From the NCBI RefSeq assembly GCF_036417845.1, contig NC_090020.1, forward strand, positions 46,050,425 through 46,114,424: a stretch of 64,000 nucleotides of DNA, given 5' to 3'. The DNA is from Apteryx mantelli (Eukaryota; Chordata; Aves; Apterygiformes; Apterygidae). Under the pieces are notes generated by a model that was not told where the DNA came from, ran no database searches, and saw nothing but the letters and a program-made list of their open reading frames with translations. Each line of letters begins with the position of its first letter. Position 1 is the stretch's first letter. A program made the translations under genes and the position numbers. Shown in pieces: positions 37,001 through 45,471 of this stretch.

Positions 37001-40000
37001 CATTTTTTTTAGGCAATCTTGTGTTTATGGAAGTTGAGAGGAATTGACCAAAAGAGGCCTGGTAACATCTGTCTGTCCAGGATTAATTTTTATTTTCTTT
37101 TTAATTTTTTTTTCCTGAGGACATGTCTTTAACAACCACAGCAAGATGTAGACAGGATCAGGATGTAATGTCCTACTTTGTTGAAAATAGGAATTACGAA
37201 TGGCTAATGCCATATAAATGACAACACTGCTTTAATAAGATATGATGTGGCCCTATCACATGCTGGTTTGACATAGACTAGAAGCTTGTGTTCCTGGAAC
37301 TGCTTTCAGACTAGCTTTTAACTAAAACTTTCCCCAGTTGTCAGGCAATTGTGGATGAAGATGTAGAAGTCTGTTCTACAAACCTAAAAGTCTAAAATCT
37401 AAAATCAGCCCTCAGGAATCACAGACCATAGAGACCACGGAGAAAGTCTGGTGAAAGGAAGACTTTCCCTTTGAGGAGAATTGGGTTAGAGATCATTTAA
37501 GCAAACTTGACACCCACAAATCCATGGGCCCTGATGCGATGCACCCACGAGTGCTGAGGGAGCTGGCGGATGTCATTGCTAAGCCACTCTCCATCATCTT
37601 TGAAAGGTCATGGAGGACAGGAGAGGTGCCTGAGGACTGGAAGAAAGCCAATGTCACCCCAGTCTTCAAAAAGGGCAAGAAGGAGGACCCAGGGAACTAC
37701 AGGCCAGTCAGCCTCACCTGCATCCCTGGAAAGGGGATGGAACAGCTCATCCTGGAGGCCATCTCTAAGCATGTGGAGGAAAAGAAGGTGATCAGGAGTA
37801 GTCAGCATGGCTTCAGCAAGGGGAAATCATGCTTAACCAATTTGATAGCCTTCTCTGATGGAATGACTGGCTGGTTAGATGAGGGGAGAGCAGTGGATGT
37901 TGCCTATCTGGACTTCAGCAAGGCTTTTGACACTGTCTCCCATAACATCCTCATAGACAAGCTCAGGAAGTGTGGGCTGGATGAGTGGACAGTGAGGTGG
38001 ACTGAGAACTGGCTGAATGGCAGAGCTCAGAGAGTTGTGATCAGCGGCGCAGTCTAGTTGGAGGCCTGTAGCTAGTGGTGTCCCCCAGGGGTCCGTACTG
38101 GGTCCAGTCTTGTTCAGCTTAGTCATCAATGACCTGGATGAAGGGACAGAGAGCACCCTCAGCATGTTTGCTGACGATACAAAACTGGGAGGAGTGGCCG
38201 ATACACCAGAAGGCTGTGCTGCCATTCAGAGGGACCTTGACAGGCTGGAGAGATGGGCGAAGAGGAACCTCCTGAAGTTCAACAAAGGCAAGTGCAGGGT
38301 CCTGCACCTGGGGAGGAATAACCCCATGCACCAGTACAGGCTGGTGGTTGACCTGCTGGAAAGCAGCCCTGCAGAGAAGGACCTGGGACAGGTCCTGGTA
38401 GACAACAAGTTGACCATGAGCCGGCAATGTGCCCTTGTGGTCAAGAAAGCCAAAGGTATTGTGGGCTGCATCAGGAAGAGCATTGCCAGCAGGTTGAGGG
38501 AGGTGGTCCTGCCCCTCTACTCAGCCCTGCTGAGGCCACATCTGGAGTACTGTGTCCAGTTCTGGGTACCCCCGTACAAAAGAGACATGGCACTACTGGA
38601 GGGAGTCCAGCAGAGGGCTACTAAGATGGGGGACTTACTAAGGGACTGGAGCATCTCTCCTATGAGGAAAGGCAGAGAGAGCTGGGCCTGTTTAGCCTGG
38701 AGAAGAGAATACTGAGAGGGGGTCTTATCAATGTGTACAAATATCTGAAGGGAGGGTATCAAGAGGATGGAGCCAGAGTCTTTTCAGTGGTGCCTGGTGA
38801 CAGAACAAGAGGCAACGGGCACAAACTGAAACACAAGAAGTTCTGTCTGAACGTAAGGGAAACCTTATTTACTGTGAGGGTGACAGAGCACTGGAAGAGG
38901 CTGCCCGGGAAGGTTGTGGAGTCTCCTTCCTTGGAGATATTCAAAAGCTGTCTGGACACAATTGTGGGCAACATGCTCTAGGTGACCCTGCTTGAGCAGG
39001 GGGGGGTTGTACTAGGTGATCTCCAGAGGTCCCTTCCAACCTCAACCATTCTGTGATTCTGTGATCTTTCAGTGGAACAGTAAATGACTTAAATATGTCA
39101 TAATGTTATAAAGCTTTTCCTTATCTTCGCTACTGTGGTCACTATGCTTGCTCAGATACGTGGCATTTCAGGAAAAAAAATTAAGAAAATGTTTTGTTTT
39201 GGGATGCAAAGAGCAAACTGAGTCTTTTCAAGTTTGGATAAGGGACAAATTCCTGAAAATACTGTCTCTTTCTACTAGAAAAATGCAGTTTCTTATCATC
39301 CATTCATAGGGAGCGTAGAAAACGTTTGTAGTATGAAAATTTTTGTTCTGTAGTTCGTTGCAACAAAATGTATCCCTGTTTCAATAGGGAGTTATAGATC
39401 GCAGGGAAAGTGTCTCAGTCAGTAAGGTCCAGGTGATCAGGCTTGAGAGCACTTTGAGGGAAGCCAGAATTGAAGTGGGCTATCTTTTCTCCTCCCTGTT
39501 TTTGTTTTTGTTTGTCCCCTGTCCCCTCCATGAGTATTTTATACTCATCCCCCCAAAAGGGGGTGATTTCATCTGCTGTTGACATAGTTCATCTTATTTT
39601 GGGGACCAGGACTTGTTCTGGTTTTCTTGGGCCTTTTTGTTGCTTATTCTGCAGGATTATTTGGTTTCGCTAGACATCACTCCTGCTTGTTCTACGTCTT
39701 TTGTACTTGCCTTGCAGATTTTACTGCTTTCGCATTTTTCTTTACCCTGTTTGAATAACCATACCACAAGCCTCTTTGCCCCTTTATGGTTTCATATTAT
39801 TTATTTATTTATGCTTGGCTCTGTTAGAGAATAGTTGTTGCTTGTTATGTTATTACTAGTGTTACAGTGTTACAAATGCAGTTGCCAGTTACACTGTTTT
39901 GGTATTATTTAGGTTTGGGTTTAGGACAAGCAAGTATTAAGTCTTGCTTAGTCTGATTCTACTTTATGGGTATAGCAAGTCTCTCCTTTGTCTTCAAGTT

Positions 40001-43000
40001 TAAAAAGTAACCTGCCTGCTTCCTGGCAATGAGAAATATTTTTGCAACAGAGGCTTGGTAATGTAGAAGTCTAAACTTTGACTAGCTTTAGTAAGTATTA
40101 TTTTGATTTGAGGAACAGATTGTGTTAAGTTTAATTACAACATCATTAAAAGTCTGTCTAATGACTGTGGCTTTATTCAGCATGTTACTGATTTACTTAA
40201 TTCACCTCTTTAAGTCTCCCCAAATTCTCTTATCTAAAACAGAAGGTTCATTGACTAGATTTTTTTCACCTATGACAACATAATTATTATCAAAGTCTAT
40301 TATAGCTCAGAAACTTTTCAAAAAATTTTCAAGACCAATTTGCTATAGCTGTGAAACTCTTGAAAGGGATGTGACATAGTCCTTCCAAAATTCAGGTATA
40401 TCCTTTCTCTGTGAGAGAGACAGACAGACAGACAAATTTGTCATGGTTAACTGTGATATTTGGAGGGGAGAAGAAGTGGCTATTTTCTGTAAGACACTGG
40501 GATTCTTTTAAAGTATCTTCTGTCCTAAAAACGTGATAACATCTGTGTGTGACTTTTTTTCTGCTTCCATTTGTTTTAAGGATATTACTTACTGGGAGTG
40601 TTTGGTTACTTCAGTAGGAGTCTAGAACAGTTTGGGTGCCTCTGCAGCATTAGTGAGTTTGTTTATAGATATTCCCTGTGCTGATTTACAGATTTGAGGA
40701 ACTTAAAGCCCGTTTTTAGTTGTATCCTGTGCTGAGTTCATGGTACGTGGAACAATAAGCAGTCACCACATGTAATAGGAGGATGGCAGTAAAGGTATCT
40801 TGGAAACCTTGACACCAACGTTGTGAAATGGACATTTCTTTGGTCTGCTTTGGTTTTAGAGATGTGGTTTCAAGCTTCAGAGTCATTGTGAGGCTTCCTT
40901 TCTCTGATGTTTCTTTTATGTTGTTTTCAAAAGCAAGCAGTACAATGCTTTTGTAAATTATTTTCTGTCTTAGACTACTAATACTGAATACAGATACAGA
41001 GGTTTGTAGATAATATTTTGTAGGTTTGTAGGTAATCTTGCATCCTTTTGTGTGCCTGGGAGCTTATCTAATACTTCCAGCTGTAGCAACTGATCTAATT
41101 AAACATAGTATTTTTTACCTACAAATTATTATCAGACCGTCACAGCTGTAGGAAAATACTATTGTAAATACTAAATGTCACTAAGGCAATATTGCCCATT
41201 GTAGGAGACTTGAATGAGTTGAAGCTGTTAAATTTGAGAAATGTATTTATTTTGCAGGTAGAGTTGTGTACTGCACCATGGATAACTGTCCCTGGGTTAC
41301 CTTTAAACCAGCCGATTTATAGATGAGAATACTTGTGCTAGGAGTGAGCTTAGCAAGACCTGTAAATATTTGTCTGTTAGCTCATGCTGATCTCTGCACT
41401 GCCACAAATACTGGACTGTAGGTGTAGAGCTGCGGGGTTACAACTGTTGTGGGATGGTGGCCTGAGCTGCCGCACCACCATGGTAGGAGTGCAGACACAT
41501 TCTCAGGCTAGCATTTGGGTAACTTTCTCCAGAAATCAAGAGGAAAAAATACTGAAGGAGTTTGCATGTAATCTAATGTTCCTCTAGTATACATATTTTG
41601 TTTTTTTAGTTATTAGGTGGTGGAGTGTCCCTTATTTTCCCCAAAGATTACAAAAAATGTCACGTTACCTGAAACTTCTCACCAGAAAGCTTTTTGGCCA
41701 TTAGAATAAATAAATGGCACGTTGATTAGAATGGGAAGTAGTTCATGAGGAGTATGAATAGTTCATTCAGGATATGAACTCAGTGCTTCTGGTTTTTTTG
41801 GCTCTTCAGTTTCAATTTGTATTGCTAATACACAACCAGGTGCATCTCCTATATTTCTTAGAGTTCAGATTGGTTACATTTGCTGTGTTGTGATTTTCTA
41901 CTGAAGGTCTTTCTACTTTTAGGTCCTTTCATATGATCAAACATATAATCCAGACATCAATTCTGCTTGCTCTGGCATTGGATTCTTAATGATTCTGTAT
42001 GATCAAGATCTGAATTTTAAATTTCAAACAATTGACAGCTTCTTACAAAACAGTATGCCTGTCTTAGATGTTTCTCATCTCTATAATGACCTATGTGGAC
42101 CTAATTTTTTTTTTTTTTCCTGAAAACTTATATTGACAGTGTAGCTCAGGTACTTAATGAAGAATTAAGTATCTAGGTAATATTGTAGCTGAAGCCAGAA
42201 AACACATTAATGAAGCTTTTATGTTCAGAAAGTGAAATGTAATGACAGTTCAGTATTTGCAAGCTTCATTGGATTGTGAGTTGCTGCCTTCTCTAAGTAT
42301 ATTTTTTTCAGATCAAGTCATTCAGTTACTTTATAACATGAGCAACTGCTCATTAGAGAATAAGTTGAGACTTTGACCTGTTTTTTTTTTTTTTTTAAGA
42401 AAGATTAAAAAACAAACTGTTACTGTTTTGACCTTCAGTTTCAGCTCATTCCTCATAAAAATAAAAATGACGTAATGGCTAGTCTGATAGGTGTAACTTG
42501 CCTCAGTCTTTTGTTTGAGAAAGTAATAGGATTCAAACTGATTTCCTTTTCTTTTCCTTTTTTTTTCCCCTTCCTCTTTGTTTTTATATGAGATATTTCA
42601 TTTGTGAGTAACAGAACTTGATCTCCCTTTTCAGACTGCTCTGGCACACTTGGAGTCTCTGGCTGTTGATGTTGAACAGGCTCATCCACCAGCTAGTAAA
42701 GAAAGCATAGACTGTCTGCCACAGATTATTGTCACAGATGACCACAACGGTATGGAAAAAATAATTAATTTCTGCAAAGTTTAAAAGAACAAATTTAACT
42801 TTCTGTAATAGCATAGATAAGTATTTAAGTGTACTTATTGTGCAGCTGACAATGCTGTTCGAAGAGGTATGTTCAGAAGTCTTTGCATCTTGAATCAGTC
42901 TGTGAATATAACTTTAGGTCAGTTTGGAAGACTAATTTTTAATGGAGTAGATGTGATTTGTATTTTATCATTAGCGATACTGTTAGTATACATTGATTTG

Positions 43001-44509
43001 ATTTCAGTTAATCTTAGATGTAAATAACAATAATAATAAAAATGCTTTTTCTTCTTCATAGCTGTAGGCCAAGACCAGTGTTGTGCTATCTGTTGCAGTG
43101 AATATGTAAAAGATGAAATCATAACAGAGCTGCCCTGTCATCATTTCTTTCACAAACCCTGTGTAACTCTTTGGTTACAGAAGGTAAGTACTACTATACT
43201 GTTTTTTTTTTTTAAGCATTTGTTTTTTTCTGATAAGAATGGTTTATAACTTTTTAAAAATATGGGATGAAATATTATTTAAAAAAATGCTTCTCATTTG
43301 TATAAGGAAAGCCCTGGTTTTAGATAGGAGAGTAGTTGTGTCATTCTCCTTGAACGAGATGGGGAAACATTTGGGGAAAAATCATGTTCCGCCTTCAGTA
43401 ATAATGAGTTGTAATTTGATTGGTTAAGAAAAAAAGTTTTCTTTACTGTACTTGTATCTGAAGTAAAGACGATAACTTGATTTTTCTCTGAGAGAAACCA
43501 AGGATCTGTTTTGCCAGAAAGCCTGTCAGGCCTATTGATGGGGGGGAACAGGCAGGAGAACAGACACGCCTGCTCGAGTGCTGGTAGGGGAGTTAGAACG
43601 CTTACCTTTGAGAAATCTACATTGAGTTATGCGTCGTTTCTATCATCTGTAATTACTGTTTTCTTCAAAATGTGTTACAAAGGCTCGAACTGAAGCTAGA
43701 GTAAAAGACCTGGAATTGATCAACTGGTATTTTTAATTCCCTCCTTGCACTCTGCTTTACATATAGTATAAGTCTAGATTTGATAGTTGTTAAATAGTTG
43801 TTAGAAAACTACTAAGCCTACAGTTTCATGTGCCATTTCTTCCAGAGGTACAGGAGAAAGATTAATTCATTCAGATCAGGGGAGTAAGATTAGATTTCCT
43901 TTAGCATGGGTTGTTGGTGGAGGTTTTAACTTTTTTACCTTCATAGTGTTATTTCCATGTCTGTATTATACGTATTGTGTCTTGCATTTTTCTACTGTCA
44001 TAGTAACTGCTCTTGCTGAAAACTAGGACGAAGTACTTCATATTACTTTTGGGCTGTATTTAGTTTATATTTAATCCTTAAAAAAAAATGCCCCCAACCT
44101 GTAAAATCTCTTTTTTGAAGAGAGCCTATCTCCTTCTAGAGAGCCTGATGTTTCTTTTATGTAACTGAGGATGGTGGTGGTGTAAAAGCAAAATGCAGTT
44201 TTCATTTGTGATGACGTTATGTTTCTTAGCTCTATTCTAGTGAACTCCTCCAGCGAAATCTGACCTTGAGGTAGTGCTGCTGTTAAGATTTGGTATACTC
44301 TGTAAATCAAAAACTTTCTTTTGTGTTTAGAATTGCATGCAAACTGTGCAAATGACCTGTTTTTTCTTTTTCTGCAGTCGGGAACATGCCCTGTTTGTCG
44401 TCACGTGCTTGCACCCATGCTTCCTGAAGCAGCTGTTGCCACTGCCTCCTTTCTGTCTGATCATGATTCCTCATCTTCTGTCCACAGTGCGACAGGAACT
44501 CCAAACTAG
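18555..44509 (+). CDS. PJA2: E3 ubiquitin-protein ligase Praja-2 (8 coding exons, 703 aa)
   Basis: The joined exons encode 703 residues, close to the roughly 708 of mammalian Praja-2. Known role: a RING-H2 E3 ligase that binds PKA regulatory subunits and ubiquitinates them to sustain PKA signalling; other known substrates link it to Hippo and Wnt signalling. Visible evidence: the conserved N-terminal block [20 protein letters not shown] (residues 10-29), a long acidic Ser-rich, probably disordered middle encoded mostly by exon 3, conserved acidic stretches containing SSSDE (444-448 and 503-507), the block [20 protein letters not shown] before the RING, and a C-terminal RING-H2. Its metal ligands are C627, C630, C645, H647, H650, C653, C664 and C667, all present. 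The start at 18555 is the first in-frame ATG after the acceptor; mammalian proteins carry about 11 more residues upstream, for which I found no exon. Praja-1 is the paralogue; the N-terminal block and linker favour PJA2. Confidence 0.95.
18754..21464 (+). other. PJA2: PJA2 intron 2
   Basis: This 2.7-kb AT-rich intron includes a T22 tract (19944-19965) followed at about 20038 by a short C run. I see no gene, RNA or recognisable mobile element in it. Confidence 0.8.
21465..22524 (+). CDS. PJA2: PJA2 exon 3 (large exon, residues 67-420)
   Basis: This 1,060-nt exon lies between the acceptor TCTGTAAAG (AG at 21463-21464) and the donor GACAG|GTAAGA (GT at 22525). It encodes about half of the protein: a Ser-, Asp- and Glu-rich segment with few hydrophobic clusters, so probably disordered. 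Motifs shared with mammalian Praja-2 include [15 protein letters not shown] near its first third, VVRPKIRK and DNTFW. Sequence is much less conserved here than in the N-terminus or RING, as known for the family. The last two bases (AG) join C of the next exon to give Ser. Confidence 0.95.
22525..26942 (+). other. PJA2: PJA2 intron 3
   Basis: This 4.4-kb AT-rich intron contains T18 (23495-23512), T23 (24101-24123) and T15 (26385-26399) tracts. The part around 24.84-25.25 kb is somewhat less AT-rich, but I could not assign it to a gene or repeat. Nothing else is recognised. Confidence 0.75.
26943..27128 (+). CDS. PJA2: PJA2 exon 4 (residues 420-482)
   Basis: The exon is 186 nt with phase 2 at both ends. 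The acceptor is AAATTGCAG (AG at 26941-26942) and the donor GGAGG|GTATGG (GT at 27129). It encodes the conserved [14 protein letters not shown] block (residues 419-432) and [12 protein letters not shown], acidic and rich in potential phosphorylation sites. Because it is a multiple of three and symmetric, skipping would keep the frame. Confidence 0.95.
27129..28656 (+). other. PJA2: PJA2 intron 4
   Basis: This is a 1.5-kb AT-rich intron. A small tandem duplication (CTGGATGGGT twice) lies near 28471-28490. No other feature is recognised. Confidence 0.8.
28657..28842 (+). CDS. PJA2: PJA2 exon 5 (residues 482-544)
   Basis: The exon is 186 nt and phase 2 at both ends. The acceptor is TTATCTGAAG (AG at 28655-28656) and the donor GTGGAG|GTATGC (GT at 28843). 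It encodes [15 protein letters not shown], an acidic SSSDEEDD run and the conserved [13 protein letters not shown] block followed by SEDLDVEW. In mammalian praja2 the region between here and the RING binds PKA regulatory subunits; that function is carried over by homology only. Confidence 0.95.
28843..30165 (+). other. PJA2: PJA2 intron 5
   Basis: This 1.3-kb AT-rich intron ends in TTTTTCAG. No gene, RNA or mobile element is recognised. Confidence 0.85.
30166..30277 (+). CDS. PJA2: PJA2 exon 6 (residues 544-581)
   Basis: This 112-nt exon has its acceptor AG at 30164-30165 and its donor ATGGAG|GTATTA at 30278. It encodes [20 protein letters not shown] and [15 protein letters not shown], one of the most conserved parts of Praja proteins, just before the RING. 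It ends between codons (phase 0). Confidence 0.95.
31041..31088. repeat. T37 tract followed by (GT)n
   Basis: Thirty-seven consecutive T residues run directly into about five and a half GT repeats. It is the longest homopolymer in the window. I see no retrocopy body beside it, so it looks like a microsatellite. Confidence 0.9.
32787..33110 (-). pseudogene. ERV RNase H end and start of integrase (pol fragment 4)
   Basis: In frame with the preceding RNase H, it contains the WVKAHNPDG segment expected at the RNase H C-terminus. A short His-containing stretch follows that would fit the N-terminal zinc-binding domain of integrase, but the expected Cys pair is not evident. It stops at 32787-32789. 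The integrase catalytic core is not present to the left, so pol is truncated here. Confidence 0.6.
33111..33815 (-). pseudogene. ERV connection domain and RNase H (pol fragment 3)
   Basis: The second half is a retroviral RNase H: the first Asp in WFTDASSY, the Glu in QVELKAV and the second Asp in YTDSHAV, all in order. The first half fits the connection domain between RT and RNase H. The frame is again that of fragments 1 and 2, so the intervening frameshifts cancel. A TAG at 33111-33113 ends it, but the frame continues on the other side. Confidence 0.8.
33906..34226 (-). pseudogene. ERV reverse transcriptase, thumb part (pol fragment 2)
   Basis: This continues the RT in the same frame beyond the TGA at 34227. 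It includes an FLGAKWI-type segment near 34.11 kb and a run resembling the RT thumb ([20 protein letters not shown]). The frame is lost between about 33906 and 33940, where the homologous reading moves to another minus-strand frame (33715-33939), indicating a frameshift. Confidence 0.7.
34227..35042 (-). pseudogene. ERV protease end and reverse transcriptase (pol fragment 1)
   Basis: The open frame begins just after the protease active-site region; in the same frame immediately upstream (about 35060-35085) the triad reads D-T-C where retroviral proteases have D-T-G or D-S-G. The reverse transcriptase follows: a [14 protein letters not shown] segment, the first catalytic Asp in [10 protein letters not shown], an LPQGYKHSP segment and the YIDD catalytic box. 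It stops at a TGA (34227-34229), but the same frame continues afterwards, so this is a premature stop. Upstream the frame is lost near a run of A at about 35.09 kb. Confidence 0.85.
35201..35611 (-). pseudogene. Short gag-like frame of the ERV (136 codons, coiled coil)
   Basis: This is the first frame after the leader, with an ATG at 35611. Its middle is rich in Lys, Glu, Gln and Leu (about residues 65-105) with heptad-like spacing, suggesting a coiled coil. It ends a few hundred bases before the protease. A complete retroviral Gag is several times longer and usually has a capsid major-homology region and often zinc knuckles; none are seen. I infer an internal deletion of gag, or a short accessory-type frame. 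Assignment rests mainly on position. Confidence 0.45.
35667..35716. repeat. CCTATCGCATCCTG tandem repeat in ERV leader
   Basis: CCTATCGCATCCTG occurs at 35682-35695 and again at 35701-35714, with a degenerate third copy just before (about 35667-35681). The period is 19 bp. It lies between the gag-like start codon and the larger tandem array. Confidence 0.85.
35837..36027. repeat. Five-unit tandem array (about 37 bp unit) in ERV leader
   Basis: Five related units begin at 35837, 35883, 35917, 35955 and 35991. The core is an AATGCGATTACTGATTTAG-like part followed by AAAGGATAAC. The first unit is longer because AAAGGATAG is duplicated within it. The array lies downstream of the minus-strand TATA box, so it would be in the transcribed leader. 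There are no spacers of constant length between identical repeats, so it is not a CRISPR. Confidence 0.85.
36077..36181. repeat. 60-bp tandem duplication in ERV leader
   Basis: Two copies of a TTGGTTCACTCTC-beginning unit start at 36077 and 36137. Each carries an inverted-repeat core; in the first it is the perfect palindrome CTCAAATTTGAG (36105-36116), in the second CTCAACCTCGAG, which is partly degenerate. Confidence 0.85.
36295..36303 (-). promoter_or_regulatory. ERV LTR TATA box
   Basis: On the minus strand this reads TATAAAAAA, followed by GGGTCACCGGG and, about 75 bases further, a GTGAGTA splice-donor-like site. Its position upstream of leader, gag-like frame and pol identifies it as the LTR core promoter. 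Transcription would run antisense to PJA2. Activity is unknown. Confidence 0.6.
36715..36746 (-). repeat. Second, imperfect copy of the LTR TATA segment
   Basis: The 32-nt segment CCTTTTTTATACGGCTGTG followed by ACTCTGGGCAAAT repeats the 34-nt segment at 36293-36326 with a 2-nt gap and a few substitutions. It includes a second minus-strand TATAAAAAA (36717-36725). A GCTTCCTCC-containing piece also recurs farther out (about 36568 and 36845), at different distances. This points to a partial duplication of the U3/promoter region or the remains of two LTR pieces. Confidence 0.6.
37390..39065 (+). mobile_element. 5'-truncated CR1 LINE
   Basis: This is a chicken-repeat-1 retrotransposon in the sense orientation of PJA2. 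It covers the 3' half of ORF2 and a short 3' UTR and ends with two direct ATTCTGTG copies (39048-39055, 39056-39063), the hallmark of avian CR1; CR1 has no poly-A tail. The left end lacks ORF1 and the endonuclease, the usual 5' truncation. It is far less diverged than the old CR1 fossils here, so the insertion is comparatively young. The left boundary is approximate. Confidence 0.92.
37524..38981 (+). pseudogene. CR1 ORF2 reverse transcriptase remnant
   Basis: Three frames cover one RT: 37524-38057, 38110-38715 and 38733-38981. The first holds the finger/palm segment and the catalytic motif [14 protein letters not shown]. The second holds the FADD catalytic box, then the thumb-side segment ([15 protein letters not shown]). 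The third is the C-terminal CR1 tail, including a [14 protein letters not shown] segment. Between the first two a small deletion just before a TAG near 38056 shifts the frame; a second shift lies between about 38690 and 38735. The enzyme is therefore dead although both catalytic motifs survive. Confidence 0.9.
42635..42749 (+). CDS. PJA2: PJA2 exon 7 (residues 582-620)
   Basis: This 115-nt exon has its acceptor CTTTTCAG (AG at 42633-42634) and donor AACG|GTATGG (GT at 42750). It encodes [19 protein letters not shown] and a segment leading to the RING, closely matching Praja-2. It ends one base into a codon. Confidence 0.95.
42750..43061 (+). other. PJA2: PJA2 intron 7
   Basis: A short 312-bp intron, AT-rich, ending TTCTTCATAG. 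Nothing else is seen. Confidence 0.9.
43062..43183 (+). CDS. PJA2: PJA2 exon 8 (residues 620-660, first part of RING-H2)
   Basis: This 122-nt exon has its acceptor AG at 43060-43061 and its donor CAGAAG|GTAAGT at 43184. It carries six of the eight RING metal ligands (C627, C630, C645, H647, H650, C653) and the conserved Trp W657 used in E2 contact in RING ligases. It ends in phase 0. Confidence 0.97.
43184..44377 (+). other. PJA2: PJA2 intron 8
   Basis: This 1.2-kb AT-rich intron has a consensus donor and ends in TTTTTCTGCAG. I see no embedded gene or repeat other than simple sequence. Confidence 0.9.
44378..44509 (+). CDS. PJA2: PJA2 exon 9 (last coding exon, residues 661-703)
   Basis: The acceptor AG is at 44376-44377. 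The exon completes the RING (SGTCPVC, ligands C664 and C667) and adds a Ser-rich C-terminal tail of about 35 residues, less conserved than the RING, ending at TAG 44507-44509. Confidence 0.95.
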   Translation, partial: SGTCPVCRHVLAPMLPEAAVATASFLSDHDSSSSVHSATGTPN

Positions 44510-44961
44510 TGTCTGAAATGAAGTCTTGGCCACCAAAATAAAAATGTAAATTTCTCCTGTTTAATTACAATGTGAAAACAGTTATATATAAAATATTATC
44601 TGTAAAATATTATATATATAGTATATATTTTAGTTTAGAAAGAGGATGTAAGACTTTCTAAACGGTTTAGGTTTACAATAATAGCTGAAATTTTCAAACT
44701 AAAAGTTGGAAAAATGTGCACCCTTTTTTTGTAGTAGAATGTTGCTGTTAACCATAATATCTAAACCTTGTATGATGATAAATTTGTCCAAAAAGATGAT
44801 TAATGTGGCACTTTATGTGTTCAAGTTCTTGCAACTGCAGTGCAGTTGGAGCATTATTAAAGTTATGCTTATAACCTGTTTTACATAATATAACAAAACT
44901 ATTTGTTTTTGTCAAAGTTAGTGCCACTGAGTGACTTTGTAATTGATCTCTCATGTTTGCA

Positions 44962-45471
44962 TCAAATGTGAAGATGTTCTGTGATCACAGCAGTAGCAGA
45001 ATTTGGTTTCACTGGAAATAAATTGCATAATGGAACACTATTTCTTATGAGTTTATTCCATAATAAACTTTTTCCAGATGTCAGAGTGCTATTAAACTGC
45101 TGATGACGTGACAGTCCGGGCTTTTCATGATTGCTAGCACCATTTTTAAGCATATATCCTGTCCAAGAAGTTGGATCCATAAGAGTTGGATGCCTGGTTC
45201 CTTCAGTTTTTGTTGAAATTCCATTCCACTGATCAGCTCTTGTTAACATTCTTTTTCTTTTTTGTTTTTCTTTTTTTATATTGGGGTGGGGATGCTTTCC
45301 TAGTGCAGATATAGTTAAAGTATTTTTAGACTTTTGGAGTCTTAAGTCTGAAAACTGTAGTAAGAACTTTGTGCACTTAATTGAGAAATACATTGTCACA
45401 AGATTCCTCAAGGCCAGCAGAGGAGAATGGCAGTGGAATAAACTGGTTATTAGGATAATTATTGTAAACAT
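44962..45471 (-). other. Unexplained long antisense open frame opposite the 3' UTR
   Basis: A minus-strand frame of 169 codons from an ATG at 45471 to the TGA at 44962-44964 lies antisense to the start of the PJA2 3' UTR. The stop-free stretch actually reaches 45585 (207 codons). The downstream part, from about 45347, has mixed polar composition with Trp, His and Pro and looks more protein-like than the hydrophobic first part. A possible splice acceptor (ACAGTTTTCAG, AG at 45348-45349) precedes it. I recognise no family. It may be the last exon of a convergent gene or only a chance frame. Confidence 0.25.

Larger units (their letters stand above)
30278..42634 (+). other. PJA2: PJA2 intron 6, host of ERV and CR1 insertions
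   Basis: This 12.4-kb intron carries an antisense ERV (about 32.69-36.87 kb) and a sense CR1 (about 37.39-39.07 kb), plus a T37/(GT)n tract at 31041-31088. The part from 31.1 to 32.7 kb, left of the ERV, has no assigned content. The part from 39.07 to 42.6 kb is AT-rich with T14 and T16 tracts and nothing else recognised. Confidence 0.85.
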